Notes under the pieces: model-generated
The model's input: only the letters and a program-made list of their open reading frames with translations
What the model was told of the DNA's origin: nothing
Database searches by the model: none
From: Burkholderia catarinensis
GTDB taxonomy: Bacteria > Pseudomonadota > Gammaproteobacteria > Burkholderiales > Burkholderiaceae
Reading direction: 5' to 3'
Assembly: GCF_001883705.2 (NCBI RefSeq)
Contig: NZ_MDEQ02000016.1
Coordinates: forward strand, 1-64,000
Length of the DNA stretch: 64,000 bases
Made by a program: the position numbers and the translations under genes
Shown: positions 17,746 to 26,448 of the stretch, in pieces
Layout: the number at the start of each line of letters is the position of its first letter
Numbering within the stretch: position 1 is the stretch's first letter

Positions 17746-19038
17746 TCAGTCCTCGCAGCGCTTCGGCAGCGTCAGCGCGAGCAGGCCGGCCACCGCGAGC
17801 GTGACCGCGAGGCTGAGCACGCCGGCCGCCGCGCTCACGTGCTGGGTCAGCACGCCGACCGCATACGGGCCGCAGAAGCCGCCGAGATTGCCGAGCGCGT
17901 TGATCAGGCCGCGCGCGCTGCCGGCCGTCTCGACGCTGCAGAGCTTCGGCGGAATCGCCCAGAACACGCCGGCGGCCGCCTGCAGGAAGAAGCCGCAGCC
18001 GATCAGGAACGCGAACGATACGGCCGTCGACCCGTGCGTGAGCACCGACAGCGCGAGGCACGCGGCGAAGCCGACCAGCGGCAGCAGCACGAACAGGCGT
18101 CGCTTGCCGGTTCGGTCTGACAAATACGACGTGACGATCATCCCGACCACCATCGCGACATACGGCAGCATCGCGAGCAGGCCGACCTTGCCCATCCCGC
18201 CGTGCGTGAGGTTTTTCAGCAGGGTCGGCAACCACATCGTATAGCCGTAGATGCCGACCTGATAGCAGAAGTTGATCGCGATGAGCAGCCAGATCGTCGG
18301 GTTGCGCAGCAGCTCGCCGAACGACGCGGCGGCCGGCGTGCCGGCCGCGCGCTTGCGCTCCTGCTCGTCGCGCAGCGCATCGAGGATGTACGCCTTCTCG
18401 CGCGGCGACACCCAGCGCGCGGTCTCCGGGCCGTCGTCGGCGAACAGCATCCACACGACCAGGCACAGCAGCGACAGCGCGCCCGCGCTGAAGAACAGGT
18501 GATGCCAGTCGTACGCGGCAAGGATGAAGCCGGACAGCGGCGCGGTGATCATGCCGGCGAGCGGCACGAACATGATGACCATCGCATTCGCGCGGCCGCG
18601 TTCGCGGTCGGGAAACCAGTGGCTCACCATCGTGAGCACGACGGGCAGCATCCCGCCCTCGGCCACGCCGAGCAGGAAGCGCAGCGTCAGCAGTTGCCAG
18701 GTATGCGTGACGAGCCCGGTCAGCACCGACAGCACGGCCCAGCTCACGAGCGACCACGCGATGAAGGTCTTGCCGCTGCCGAGCGCCGCGCGCCGGCCGC
18801 CGGGAATCTGCAGGAACAGGTAGCCGAAGAAGAAGATGCCGCCGGCGAGGCCGGCCATCGTCGCGTCCATGCCGAGATCGGCGTTCATCCCGCCGGGCAT
18901 CGCGAACGCGATGTTCACGCGGTCCATGTACGAAATGATGCAGGCGAGCAGCAGCGGCGGAATCACGCGCAGCCAGCGGCGGCGCGGAATGGCTTCGCCG
19001 GCTTCGAATGCCGGGGTGGCCGGGGTCAACAGGGTCAT
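17746..19038 (-). CDS. MFS transporter, anion:cation symporter type
   Basis: The 430-residue protein has about 12 membrane helices and the ACS-family signature RVNIAFAMPG in helix 1. A large central loop is followed by the loop 8-9 motif LSDRTGKRR. GGAG precedes the ATG at 19038 at good distance. This family imports sugar acids such as galactarate, glucarate and hexuronates. It lies in the middle of the sugar-acid operon and is probably its main uptake route. A second ACS-type transporter lies at 23531-24814. Confidence 0.88.
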   Translation of the reverse strand: MTLLTPATPAFEAGEAIPRRRWLRVIPPLLLACIISYMDRVNIAFAMPGGMNADLGMDATMAGLAGGIFFFGYLFLQIPGGRRAALGSGKTFIAWSLVSWAVLSVLTGLVTHTWQLLTLRFLLGVAEGGMLPVVLTMVSHWFPDRERGRANAMVIMFVPLAGMITAPLSGFILAAYDWHHLFFSAGALSLLCLVVWMLFADDGPETARWVSPREKAYILDALRDEQERKRAAGTPAAASFGELLRNPTIWLLIAINFCYQVGIYGYTMWLPTLLKNLTHGGMGKVGLLAMLPYVAMVVGMIVTSYLSDRTGKRRLFVLLPLVGFAACLALSVLTHGSTAVSFAFLIGCGFFLQAAAGVFWAIPPKLCSVETAGSARGLINALGNLGGFCGPYAVGVLTQHVSAAAGVLSLAVTLAVAGLLALTLPKRCED

Positions 19039-19175
19039 GATGTCTCCGATCTTGGTGGTGGCGGCGGCGGTCTTCTGATGGACCGCTGTCACGCCGTGAC
19101 GCGCCGGCATCGCACCGGCCGCCGATGCGCAACGCCCGCGGCGTTGCACGCATGAACCGCTGGGTAAGCCGATGT

Positions 19176-20093
19176 CTAGCGCCCCCAGCGCAGCACGAGC
19201 GGATCGAGCCGCCGCGCCGTGTCGAGCAACCCCGCGCGTACCTGCGGATGCAGTTCCGGCCACGGCGAGCGCGGCTTGTCGCACGCGATCACGCCGCCTT
19301 CCCGCATCAGCGCCTTCGCGGTCAGGAAGCCTGACTGGCGGTTCTCGTAGTTGATCAGCGGCAGCCAGCGCGCGTACTGCTCGCACGCTTCGTCGCGGCG
19401 CCCGGCGAAATACGCGTCGGTGATCCGGCGAATCCCGTCCGGATAGCCGCCGCCCGTCATCGCGCCGGTCGCGCCGGCATCGAGATCGGCGAGCAGCGTG
19501 ATGCCTTCCTCGCCGTCCCACGGCCCCTCGATCGCGTCGCCGCCGAGCGCGATCAGCTCGCGCAGCTTCGACGCGGCGCCGGCCGTCTCGATCTTGAAGT
19601 ACGACACGGCGTCGATCTCGCGCGCGAGCGTCGCCAGAAACGGCGCGGACAGCGTGACGCCGCTCGCGGGCGCGTCCTGGATCATCAGCGGAATGCGCAG
19701 CCCGTCGGCCGCTTCGGCGAAGAACGCGCGCACCTGCGCTTCGGGCACGCGGAACGTCGCGCCGTGGTACGGCGGCATCACCATCACCATCGCCGCGCCG
19801 AGCGCCTGCGCGCGCCGGTTGCGCTCCGCGCAGATCCGCGCGCTGAAGTGCGACGTCGTGACGATCACCGGCACGCGGCCCGCGACATGCTCGAGCGTCG
19901 TGCGGGTGATCAGGTCGCGTTCGTCGTCGCCGAGCGCGAATTGCTCCGAGTAGTTCGCGTGAATGCAGAGGCCCTGCGAACCGGCATCGATCATGAAGTC
20001 GACGCAGCGGCGCTGGCCGTCGAGATCGAGCGCGCCATACGCGTCGAAGATCGTCGGCGCGACCGGAAAGACGCCCTGGTAGCGTGCGTTCAT
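19176..20093 (-). CDS. DHDPS-family 2-keto-3-deoxy sugar acid dehydratase or aldolase
   Basis: The 305-residue (beta/alpha)8 protein belongs to the dihydrodipicolinate synthase / N-acetylneuraminate lyase superfamily. The Schiff-base lysine is in YFKIE near residue 170. The GSTGE-type loop is changed to NYSEQ, and the usual catalytic Tyr segment reads QDAP. Enzymes with such changes act on keto-deoxy sugar acids (for example L-2-keto-3-deoxyarabonate dehydratase) rather than in lysine synthesis. Placed next to the enolase-superfamily dehydratase, it would handle that enzyme's product. Substrate length (pentonate or hexonate) is undecided. Confidence 0.82.
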   Translation of the reverse strand: MNARYQGVFPVAPTIFDAYGALDLDGQRRCVDFMIDAGSQGLCIHANYSEQFALGDDERDLITRTTLEHVAGRVPVIVTTSHFSARICAERNRRAQALGAAMVMVMPPYHGATFRVPEAQVRAFFAEAADGLRIPLMIQDAPASGVTLSAPFLATLAREIDAVSYFKIETAGAASKLRELIALGGDAIEGPWDGEEGITLLADLDAGATGAMTGGGYPDGIRRITDAYFAGRRDEACEQYARWLPLINYENRQSGFLTAKALMREGGVIACDKPRSPWPELHPQVRAGLLDTARRLDPLVLRWGR

Positions 20094-20101
20094 GGCGGGC
20101 C

Positions 20102-21274
20102 TCACTCGACGATGTCGAACTGGTCGAGGAATTCGGTCTTCAGCGTGAGGCCGAGACCGGGCACGTCGTCGCGCAGTTGCACGAAGCCGTTGTCGGCCAC
20201 CGGCTCGCCGTCGAAGATGTAATAGAACAGCTCGTTGCCGACCTCGACGTCGAACATCGGGAAGTACTCGCTCATCGGCGACGCGAGCGTGCTCATCGTC
20301 AGGTGATAGTTGTGCATCTGGCCCGCATGCGGAATCACCGGCACGCTGTACGCCTCGCACAGCGCGTTGATCTTGTGCGCCATCGTGATCCCGCCGACGC
20401 GGTTCGTGTCGTACTGGACGACCGACACGGCCTTGCGATCGAGCAGTTGCTTGAAGCCGTACAGCGAGAATTCGTGCTCGCCGCCGGAGATCGGGATGCG
20501 CGTGAGCTGGTTCAGCTCCGCATAGCCGTCGATGTCGTCGGCGATTACCGGTTCTTCCAGCCAGCGCGGCTGGTATTTCTCGAGCTTCGGCAGGATGCGC
20601 TTCGCGTACTCGAGATTCCAGCCCATGTAGCACTCGAGCATCAGGTCGTTGTCGTAGCCGATCACCTCGCGGATCGCCGCGACCGACTTGAGGTTTTCCA
20701 TCACGCCCTGCTGCCCGTGCGCGGGCCCGTAGCCGAAGCGCATCTTGAACGCGCGGAAGCCTTCCTTCAGATAGCGCTGCGCCTCGTCCTGCATCTCTTT
20801 CAGGTCGGTGCGGTAGAGCTTCGAGTAGTAGCAGGGGATCTTTTCCTTGGTGCGGCCGCCGAGCAGCTTGAATACGGGCTTGCCGACGCTCTTGCCGAGG
20901 ATGTCCCAGATCGCGATGTCGACCGCCGAGATCGCGGCCATGCCGATGCCCTTGCGGCCCCATGCGTGGGTCGCGCGATACATCCGCTGGTTCAGGTATT
21001 CGTAGTCCCACGGGTCCTGGCCGATCACGAGCGGCGCGAGGTACTGGTCGATGATCACCTTCGCGACGTGCGGCGCGAGCGCGACGTTGCCGAGGCCGAC
21101 GATGCCGTCGTCGGTCTCGACCTCGACGACCGTCCACGCATGGAAGCGGAACGTGCTCATCGTTTCCTGCGGCGCGTACAGCAGGTCCATCGCGTTCGAG
21201 CAGAAGTTGCCCTGCGGTGGGACGGTCTTGCCTTTCCACTGGAATACGCGTGCGCGTACGGAACGGATTTTCAT
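20102..21274 (-). CDS. Enolase-superfamily sugar acid dehydratase, rhamnonate dehydratase-like
   Basis: The 390-residue protein has the capping N-terminal domain and the barrel of the mandelate racemase subgroup. Visible are a K-M-R strand (FKMRFG), three metal-ligand strands (LECYMGW, WLEEP, SGGEHE) and a C-terminal His-Asp pair (QYDTNRVGG; VIPHAG). The SGGEHE and IPHAG context resembles L-rhamnonate dehydratase. The expected reaction is loss of water from an aldonate to give a 2-keto-3-deoxy acid. It is the second gene of the operon, upstream of the DHDPS-family gene with only 8 bases between. The substrate is uncertain. Confidence 0.85.
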   Translation of the reverse strand: MKIRSVRARVFQWKGKTVPPQGNFCSNAMDLLYAPQETMSTFRFHAWTVVEVETDDGIVGLGNVALAPHVAKVIIDQYLAPLVIGQDPWDYEYLNQRMYRATHAWGRKGIGMAAISAVDIAIWDILGKSVGKPVFKLLGGRTKEKIPCYYSKLYRTDLKEMQDEAQRYLKEGFRAFKMRFGYGPAHGQQGVMENLKSVAAIREVIGYDNDLMLECYMGWNLEYAKRILPKLEKYQPRWLEEPVIADDIDGYAELNQLTRIPISGGEHEFSLYGFKQLLDRKAVSVVQYDTNRVGGITMAHKINALCEAYSVPVIPHAGQMHNYHLTMSTLASPMSEYFPMFDVEVGNELFYYIFDGEPVADNGFVQLRDDVPGLGLTLKTEFLDQFDIVE

Positions 21275-21323
21275 GATGGTGTCTCCAGGAATCGATGTTG
21301 TCGTGTGTAGAAGGCGGCGGGTG

Positions 21324-22376
21324 TCACGCCGAAACAGCGGGGGTGCGGCGCGCGGCGCCCATCCGGCATGCGATCTGCAGCGCCTGCCAGGTGGCGCCGA
21401 CGTCGGCCGTGCCGCGGCCCGCGATGTCGTACGCGGTGCCGTGCGCGGGCGTCGTGATCGGCACGGGCAGCCCGCCCTGCACGGTCACGCCGCGCGAGAA
21501 GCCGAGCAGCTTGATCGCGATCTGCCCCTGGTCGTGGTACATCGTGACGATCGCCTGGTAGTCGCCGGCCTGCGCCTTCAGGAAGATCGTGTCGGCGGGG
21601 AACGGGCCGTGGAACGGCGCGTCGGTCGGCCAGTCGCGCGCCTGCAGCTGGCGTACCGCCGGCTCGATGATGTCGACTTCCTCGCGGCCGCAACTGCCGC
21701 CGTCGCCGCCGTGCGGGTTGAACGCGGCGATCGCCACCTTCGGCGTCGCGACGCCGTTCGCGAGCAGCGACCGGTAGATCAGTTCGGACGCCTGCTCGAT
21801 CCGCTCGATGCTCAGGCAGCCGGCCGCGTCCTTCAGCGGGATATGCGACGAGATGCGGGCCGTCCACAGTTCGCCAAGCGTGTTGAATTCGCAGAAGTAG
21901 CCGGTCACGCCGAGCGCCTCGGCAAAGTGGTGCAATTCGTCGTCGTGCTTCAGCCCGCCGAGCTTCATCGCGTACTTGTTCAGCGGCGCGAAGCAGATCG
22001 CGTCGATGTCGCCGGCGAGTGCCGCGTCGAGGCAGCGGTCGAGCACGACGAGCGTCGAGCGGCCGCCGGCCGCGCCGGGCCGCCCGACCGTGACGTCGGC
22101 CGGATCGACGGTGTCGACTTCGACGAACGCGGCGCGCGCGGTCGACGGCCGGCCGCGCACGGCGGCGAGCGACGCGACGGGTTCCACGTCGACCGTGACG
22201 CCGGCGACACGCTGGCCAGCTTCCCACAGCCAGCGATCGCCGATCAGCACGAGATTCGCGCGGGACGTCGCGTCGGGGCGTGCGAGCAGTTTCGCGATCA
22301 GTTCGGCGCCGATGCCGGCGGGGTCGCCGAGCGTCAGCGCGACGACGGGCAGGGGGGCGGTCGATGGGGTGTTCAT
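21324..22376 (-). CDS. PdxA2-like 4-phospho-threonate/erythronate dehydrogenase
   Basis: The 350-residue protein is a PdxA homologue, starting with the GDPAGIGAELIAK segment and retaining NPHGGDGG and MYHDQGQI. In catabolic loci the PdxA2 branch oxidises 4-phosphoerythronate or 4-phosphothreonate instead of the pyridoxine intermediate. Its usual partner, a DUF1537 kinase, is absent here, so the phosphorylated substrate must come from elsewhere or the enzyme has another aldonate-phosphate substrate. It is the first gene of the leftward operon, divergent from the LysR gene. Pyridoxine synthesis is unlikely given the context. Confidence 0.82.
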   Translation of the reverse strand: MNTPSTAPLPVVALTLGDPAGIGAELIAKLLARPDATSRANLVLIGDRWLWEAGQRVAGVTVDVEPVASLAAVRGRPSTARAAFVEVDTVDPADVTVGRPGAAGGRSTLVVLDRCLDAALAGDIDAICFAPLNKYAMKLGGLKHDDELHHFAEALGVTGYFCEFNTLGELWTARISSHIPLKDAAGCLSIERIEQASELIYRSLLANGVATPKVAIAAFNPHGGDGGSCGREEVDIIEPAVRQLQARDWPTDAPFHGPFPADTIFLKAQAGDYQAIVTMYHDQGQIAIKLLGFSRGVTVQGGLPVPITTPAHGTAYDIAGRGTADVGATWQALQIACRMGAARRTPAVSA

Positions 22377-22460
22377 GCTGCGTCTCCGGTGGCGGCGCGT
22401 GGCCGTTCGTGTATGGGGTTGATGCTAGGTAGACGGAATGAGTCGGTAAATTGAAAACTC

Positions 22461-22489
22461 TTGATGAATCGATAACCTGGAGTAATCAA
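22461..22489. promoter_or_regulatory. Candidate LysR operator between pdxA2-like gene and lysR
   Basis: The interval carries the interrupted dyad TTGAT ... ATCAA and, inside it, the 11-mer AATCGATAACC at 22468-22478. The same 11-mer recurs at 24911-24921 upstream of the second MFS gene. The position just before the LysR start and about 85-115 bases before the divergent operon suits autoregulation plus activation. Confidence 0.5.
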
Positions 22490-22491
22490 AC

Positions 22492-23439
22492 ATGGGCTCG
22501 ATCGACCGACGAGACTCGACCCCGCAGTTGCTGAACCGGCTGCGCATGCGGCAGATCGCGCTGTTGCTGGCCGTGGACGAATGCTCGACGCTGCGCGCCG
22601 CGGCCGAGCAGATGGGCCTCACGCAGCCGGCCGCGACCAAGATGCTGGCCGAGCTGGAGAGCGCGCTCGGCCAGCGGCTGTTCGATCGCGTCGGGCGCGG
22701 GCTCGTGCTGAATCCGGCCGGCGAGCGCGTGCTCGGCTATTTCCGCGGGATCCGCGGCAGCATGGAGGCGCTGAACCGCGAGCTCGGCGAGCTGCAGCTC
22801 GGCAGCGCGGGGCGGCTGGCGATCGGCAGCATCATGGCGGCGTCGCCGGGGCGGCTCACCGAGGCGCTGGTGCAGTTGAAGGCGCGTTATCCGCTGCTCG
22901 CGATCGACATCGCGGTGGATACGAGCGACCGGCTGATGCCGCAGCTTCGCGAAGGCGTGCTCGAGGTGGTGATCGGGCGCCATGTCGGCACCGATTGCGA
23001 CTTCCGCGTGGTGGACGACGAGGCGCTCGCGATCATCGTGGGCCGCGACCATCCGCTCGCGGGCGCCGGGCCGGTCGAATTCGATGCGCTGCTCGATTAC
23101 ACGTGGATCCTGCAGCCGGCCGGCAGCCCGGCGCGCGAGGTCGTCGAGCGCGAGTTTCGCGCGCGTCACCAGCCGATGCCGCGCGGGCTCGTCGAAACGG
23201 GGTCGATCCTGACGACGATGAACCTCGTCGACCGGTCGCACATGCTCGGCGTGATTCCGCTGACGGTTGCGCGGCGCAACGCGGAGCACGGGCTCGTCGC
23301 GATCATCGATTACGCGCTCGAACAGAAGCTGCCGTCGTACGGCAGCCTCGTGCGGCGCGACCGGCCGCTCAGCATCCCCGCGCAGCAGTTTCTCGCGCTG
23401 TTTCACGGGGACGGGGCCGGAGATGACGGCGCCGCGTAA
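22492..23439 (+). CDS. LysR-family regulator of the sugar-acid locus
   Basis: The 315-residue protein has the N-terminal LysR helix-turn-helix (TLRAAAEQMGLTQPAATKMLAEL near residues 33-55). Its effector domain with SAGRLAIGSIMA resembles the GbpR/galactose-binding regulator branch that responds to sugars or sugar acids. It is divergent from the six-gene operon and shares a 115-bp promoter region with it. By family habit it activates the operon when its sugar-acid inducer is bound. The second MFS gene probably belongs to the same regulon because of the shared 11-mer. Confidence 0.88.
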   Translation: MGSIDRRDSTPQLLNRLRMRQIALLLAVDECSTLRAAAEQMGLTQPAATKMLAELESALGQRLFDRVGRGLVLNPAGERVLGYFRGIRGSMEALNRELGELQLGSAGRLAIGSIMAASPGRLTEALVQLKARYPLLAIDIAVDTSDRLMPQLREGVLEVVIGRHVGTDCDFRVVDDEALAIIVGRDHPLAGAGPVEFDALLDYTWILQPAGSPAREVVEREFRARHQPMPRGLVETGSILTTMNLVDRSHMLGVIPLTVARRNAEHGLVAIIDYALEQKLPSYGSLVRRDRPLSIPAQQFLALFHGDGAGDDGAA

Positions 23440-23530
23440 CGGCGCGTTGCGCCGGCATCGCGGAACGTGGTGAAGCGTGATGGCGACGCCGGCGAGACGG
23501 GCGAGGCAGGCGAAACCGTGGCGAACCGCT

Positions 23531-24814
23531 TCAGCGTGCCGACGGCGCGGCGGGCGCGTCGGCGAGCGTCGGCATCGATTCCGCGAGTGTGCGCTCCGGC
23601 CGGATCCGCAGCGCGGCGACGATGCCGATCAGCAGCATCGCGACCGAGCCGATGAACGGCACGGTCCAGCTGCCCGTGCGGTCGACGAGATAGCCGAACA
23701 GGATCGGCGACAGGATCCCCGAGATCGCGGAGCCCGCGTTCATCATCCCGCTCGCGATGCCGGCGTGGGTCGGCGCGATGTCGCTCGGCACGGCCCAGAT
23801 CGGCCCGATCGTCAGTTCGAGGCACAGGAACGACCCCGACAGGCACAGCGCGATGCCGGCCGTCGAATGCACGATCGCGAGCGGCAGCAGGCAGGCGAGC
23901 GCGCCGACGAAGCTCGCGACGATCACGCTCTGGCGCGACAGCGCGAGGTTGCCGGTCTTCCGGTAGATCCGGTCGCACAGCCAGCCGCCGAGCGTATCGC
24001 CGACCACACCCGCGAAGAACACGCCGGACGCGAACAGCGCGGTCGATTTCAGGTTCAGGCCCTGGCCGTTCAGGAAGAACGTCGGCAGCCACGTGAAGAA
24101 CAGCCACGCGGTCCAGCCGTAGCAGAAGTACACGAAGATCGTCGGCGCCATCCGGCGGAACAGCGGCCCCCACGGCGTCGGGCCGGCCGGCGGCGCGGGG
24201 CGGGCGGCGCGCGTGCGGCCGTCGGCGTCGTCGCCGATCGGATGCTCGCGGAAGCCGACGATCCACCACGCGAGCCACACCAGCGTCACCGCGCCGATCA
24301 CGAAGAACGCCGCGCGCCACGACAGCCACGTCATCAGTGCGGCGACGATCGGCGGCGTGACCGCGTTGCCGAGCCGCGAGAACGAATGCGTGAAGCCCTG
24401 CACGACGCCGCGCCGCTCGCGCGGGAACCAGTGCGTGATCGCGCGGGCCTGGGCGGGCAGCGTCGCGCCTTCGCCGATGCCGAGCAGCAGGCGTGCGGCG
24501 AACAGCAGCCCGAGGCTGTGCACGAGCCCGGTCGTGAAGGTCGAGACGACCCAGATCAGCCCGCAGCCGATCAGCGTGATGCGCGCGCCGAAGCGGTCGG
24601 CGATCCAGCCGCCGCCGATCTGGCAGATTGCATACGAATACGCGAACGCGGAAAATGCGACGCCAAGTTCGGTATTCGACAGCCCGAGCTCGGCCTTGAT
24701 CGCGCCGGCCGCGGTCGCGAGGTTGACGCGGTCGACGTAGAGGATGAACGAAAGCGCGCACAGCAGCCACAGCGTGTGGCGCCGTTGACGGTGGTCGTTA
24801 GGCATGTGTCTCAC
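23531..24814 (-). CDS. MFS transporter, anion:cation symporter type (second copy)
   Basis: The 427-residue protein has about 12 membrane helices, the DRVNLATAAGAIK start of the ACS family, WIADRFGAR in loop 2-3 and WAVPSDIAP in the second half. An internal ATG four codons in is an alternative start. It differs strongly from the MFS protein at 17746-19038, so it is not a recent duplicate. A box shared with the LysR promoter lies about 100 bases upstream, which suggests joint control and uptake of the same or a related organic anion. Confidence 0.87.
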   Translation of the reverse strand: MRHMPNDHRQRRHTLWLLCALSFILYVDRVNLATAAGAIKAELGLSNTELGVAFSAFAYSYAICQIGGGWIADRFGARITLIGCGLIWVVSTFTTGLVHSLGLLFAARLLLGIGEGATLPAQARAITHWFPRERRGVVQGFTHSFSRLGNAVTPPIVAALMTWLSWRAAFFVIGAVTLVWLAWWIVGFREHPIGDDADGRTRAARPAPPAGPTPWGPLFRRMAPTIFVYFCYGWTAWLFFTWLPTFFLNGQGLNLKSTALFASGVFFAGVVGDTLGGWLCDRIYRKTGNLALSRQSVIVASFVGALACLLPLAIVHSTAGIALCLSGSFLCLELTIGPIWAVPSDIAPTHAGIASGMMNAGSAISGILSPILFGYLVDRTGSWTVPFIGSVAMLLIGIVAALRIRPERTLAESMPTLADAPAAPSAR

Positions 24815-24893
24815 TCCATTCTCGTGCGCGGCGTTGCAATGACGCCGCGTTCACTGGCGGGGCCAGCATCGCGCGGCGGCGCAGACACTGTCT

Positions 24894-24934
24894 AATGAAT
24901 CTTTGGGATCAATCGATAACCCCAGGTATTCATT
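24894..24934. promoter_or_regulatory. Candidate operator upstream of the second MFS gene
   Basis: An outer inverted repeat, AATGAAT (24894-24900) and ATTCATT (24928-24934), encloses the 11-mer AATCGATAACC (24911-24921). That 11-mer also occurs in the lysR-pdxA2 intergenic region. Repeated sequence at two promoters of one pathway is the expected pattern for a shared LysR target site. Confidence 0.5.
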
Positions 24935-24998
24935 CCTGTTTCAGCCGCATCAGCCACATCGGCCGTACCCGACGCAACGGAGCGCCACAGGTGAAGAA

Positions 24999-25685
24999 TT
25001 GACCGACAACGAAGAACTTTCGCTCCACCGGGAGAGCCGCTTCTGGCAGCTGCCGCTGGTGAGACGGTGGATCCAGGGGCATGGCCGCGACGGCTATTCG
25101 TTCCGTCTGCTGCTGTGGCCGCCGGTGATCGTGTTCGTGCTCGAATTCATCTGCATGATCTTCGATGCGCTGTACACCAGCATCGGCATCAGCGCCGTCG
25201 CGACGCTGTTCCTCGGCATCGCCGGGTTCTACGGCGCGCAGCGCGAATGGCTGGTGCCGTCCGCGACCACGCGCGCGCTCGTGAAGGCACGCATGAAGAA
25301 GGCGGCCGAGCGGTTCTCGTCGCTCGGCGTGGGCGCGACCGTGCTCGCGATCTTCGTCGCCGCGACGTCGCTGTCGCTCGTGATGTCGGGTCAGCCGGTG
25401 CTGGACAGCGTATCGAAGGACGCGGTGTCGATCTTCATCGCGTTGGTGTTCCTGCCGGTGTACGTGTCCGGCGCGGTGCGCAAGCTGGCGATCGCGCGGA
25501 TCGAGGAGCTGGAGGCGCTGCGCAACGCGACCGTCGGTACCCGCCTGAAATTCGACCGGGCCGGCGCCGTGCGCGCAGTGGTCGTGCGGGGCGCGGCGGG
25601 GAAAGGGACGGTGTCCGCCATGGCGTACACGGTGCTCGGGTTCAGCCCGCCGCTCGAACAGGTCGGGCGCGAACCGCGCGCGTGA
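24999..25685 (+). CDS. Predicted four-helix membrane protein, unknown function
   Basis: I do not recognise the family. The protein has four hydrophobic segments: near residues 38-62 (LLLWPPVIVFVLEF), 64-82 (ISAVATLFLGIAGF), 107-128 and 138-160. A cytoplasmic, Arg/Lys-rich linker separates helices 2 and 3. The start is uncertain: TTG at 24999 has AGGTG upstream and begins the charged N-terminus, while an earlier TTG at 24903 would add 32 residues of low similarity to anything. It stands alone and reads toward a thioesterase relic. Confidence 0.55.
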   Translation: MTDNEELSLHRESRFWQLPLVRRWIQGHGRDGYSFRLLLWPPVIVFVLEFICMIFDALYTSIGISAVATLFLGIAGFYGAQREWLVPSATTRALVKARMKKAAERFSSLGVGATVLAIFVAATSLSLVMSGQPVLDSVSKDAVSIFIALVFLPVYVSGAVRKLAIARIEELEALRNATVGTRLKFDRAGAVRAVVVRGAAGKGTVSAMAYTVLGFSPPLEQVGREPRA

Positions 25686-25689
25686 CGGC

Positions 25690-25811
25690 GTGAACTTGTC
25701 ACCGCTGACGGCGAAGACTTCCGCCTGGGTCACGATCAGCGCGCGCCTGATCACCTCGCCGCGGGCGATCAGCCTGCCGCTCGCGGCAGGGGCGACCAGA
25801 TTGACCTGGTA
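25690..25811 (-). pseudogene. Relic of a PaaI-type hotdog thioesterase
   Basis: Read leftward, about 40 codons encode a segment (VNLVAPAASGRLIARGEV, then VFAVSGDK) that matches the second half of PaaI-family acyl-CoA thioesterases. The family normally reads VNLLAPARGERLIARG, then EVFAVDGG. A stop codon directly precedes it, the rest of the hotdog fold is missing, and no start or ribosome binding site is present. It is therefore a decayed remnant. The rest of 25686-26096 holds a short direct repeat (GGGTTGCAACA twice near 25855-25880) and a hairpin. Confidence 0.6.
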
Positions 25812-25963
25812 CGGTCATTCGGGCTTCAGGCGGGAGGCCGAAGCCGGTCGCTAACGGGTTGCAACAGGGGTTGCAACAGCCGGCGCCCCGGCTTCGCAGC
25901 GCGCGTGCGGCCTGCAGCGGAACCGGGCAGGCCGGAGGAGCGCAGGCGTCAGGACGCAATGAC

Positions 25964-25996
25964 GACAGGCCCCGGCGTGAACGACCGGGGCCTGTC
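25964..25996. terminator. Strong GC hairpin without T run
   Basis: The arms GACAGGCCCCGG and CCGGGGCCTGTC form a perfect 12-bp stem with a 9-base loop. It lies between the membrane-protein gene and the leftward DUF3309 gene and could end transcripts from either side. No T run follows on either strand, so factor-independent termination is not certain. Confidence 0.45.
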
Positions 25997-26096
25997 GGGG
26001 GCTGCGCGCCGTGCATTGTGGCGTTTCGGCGGCGCGTGCATGTCCGCCCGCCCCGATCGGCGCGGCGGCTTCACGGCCGGCTTTCGTGCCGCAGGT

Positions 26097-26252
26097 TCAG
26101 ATGTGCCCCAGCAACACCAGTATCACGACGATGATGACGATCAGCCCGACCGAGCCCGACGGCCAATAGCCCCAGCTTCGACTGTGCGGCCATGCAGGAA
26201 ATGCACCGATGAGCATCAGGATCAATATGATGATTAGGATCGTACCGAGCAT
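26097..26252 (-). CDS. DUF3309 small membrane protein
   Basis: The 51-residue product has two hydrophobic helices (LGTILIIILILMLIGAF and GLIVIIVVILVLLG) around the conserved WPHSRSWGYWPSG turn that marks the DUF3309 family. An ideal AGGAGG lies eight bases before the ATG, which decides the start. The function of the family is unknown; such peptides are common in soil proteobacteria and often stress-induced. It is a single gene. Confidence 0.88.
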   Translation of the reverse strand: MLGTILIIILILMLIGAFPAWPHSRSWGYWPSGSVGLIVIIVVILVLLGHI

Positions 26253-26448
26253 GGCATCCCTCCTGGAACGTGGTCGACATGACGATGCCGGATGTCGCAA
26301 TTTGCGTGCCGCCGGGCGGTCGCCCGGCAACGCAGCCGCGCGAAGCGGGAATAAATTCACACGATGAATACCGGCCGATTCAGGAAATAAATTTCAAAAA
26401 TGCATCCGCGCTGGCTATGCTGAATCCTTCTGATCTGGCGGGCACGCG

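Noticed and set aside
25855..25880. Short tandem GGGTTGCAACA repeat as CRISPR or attachment site
   Set aside because: Only two copies without spacers, no cas or integrase gene; more likely a deletion scar or chance.
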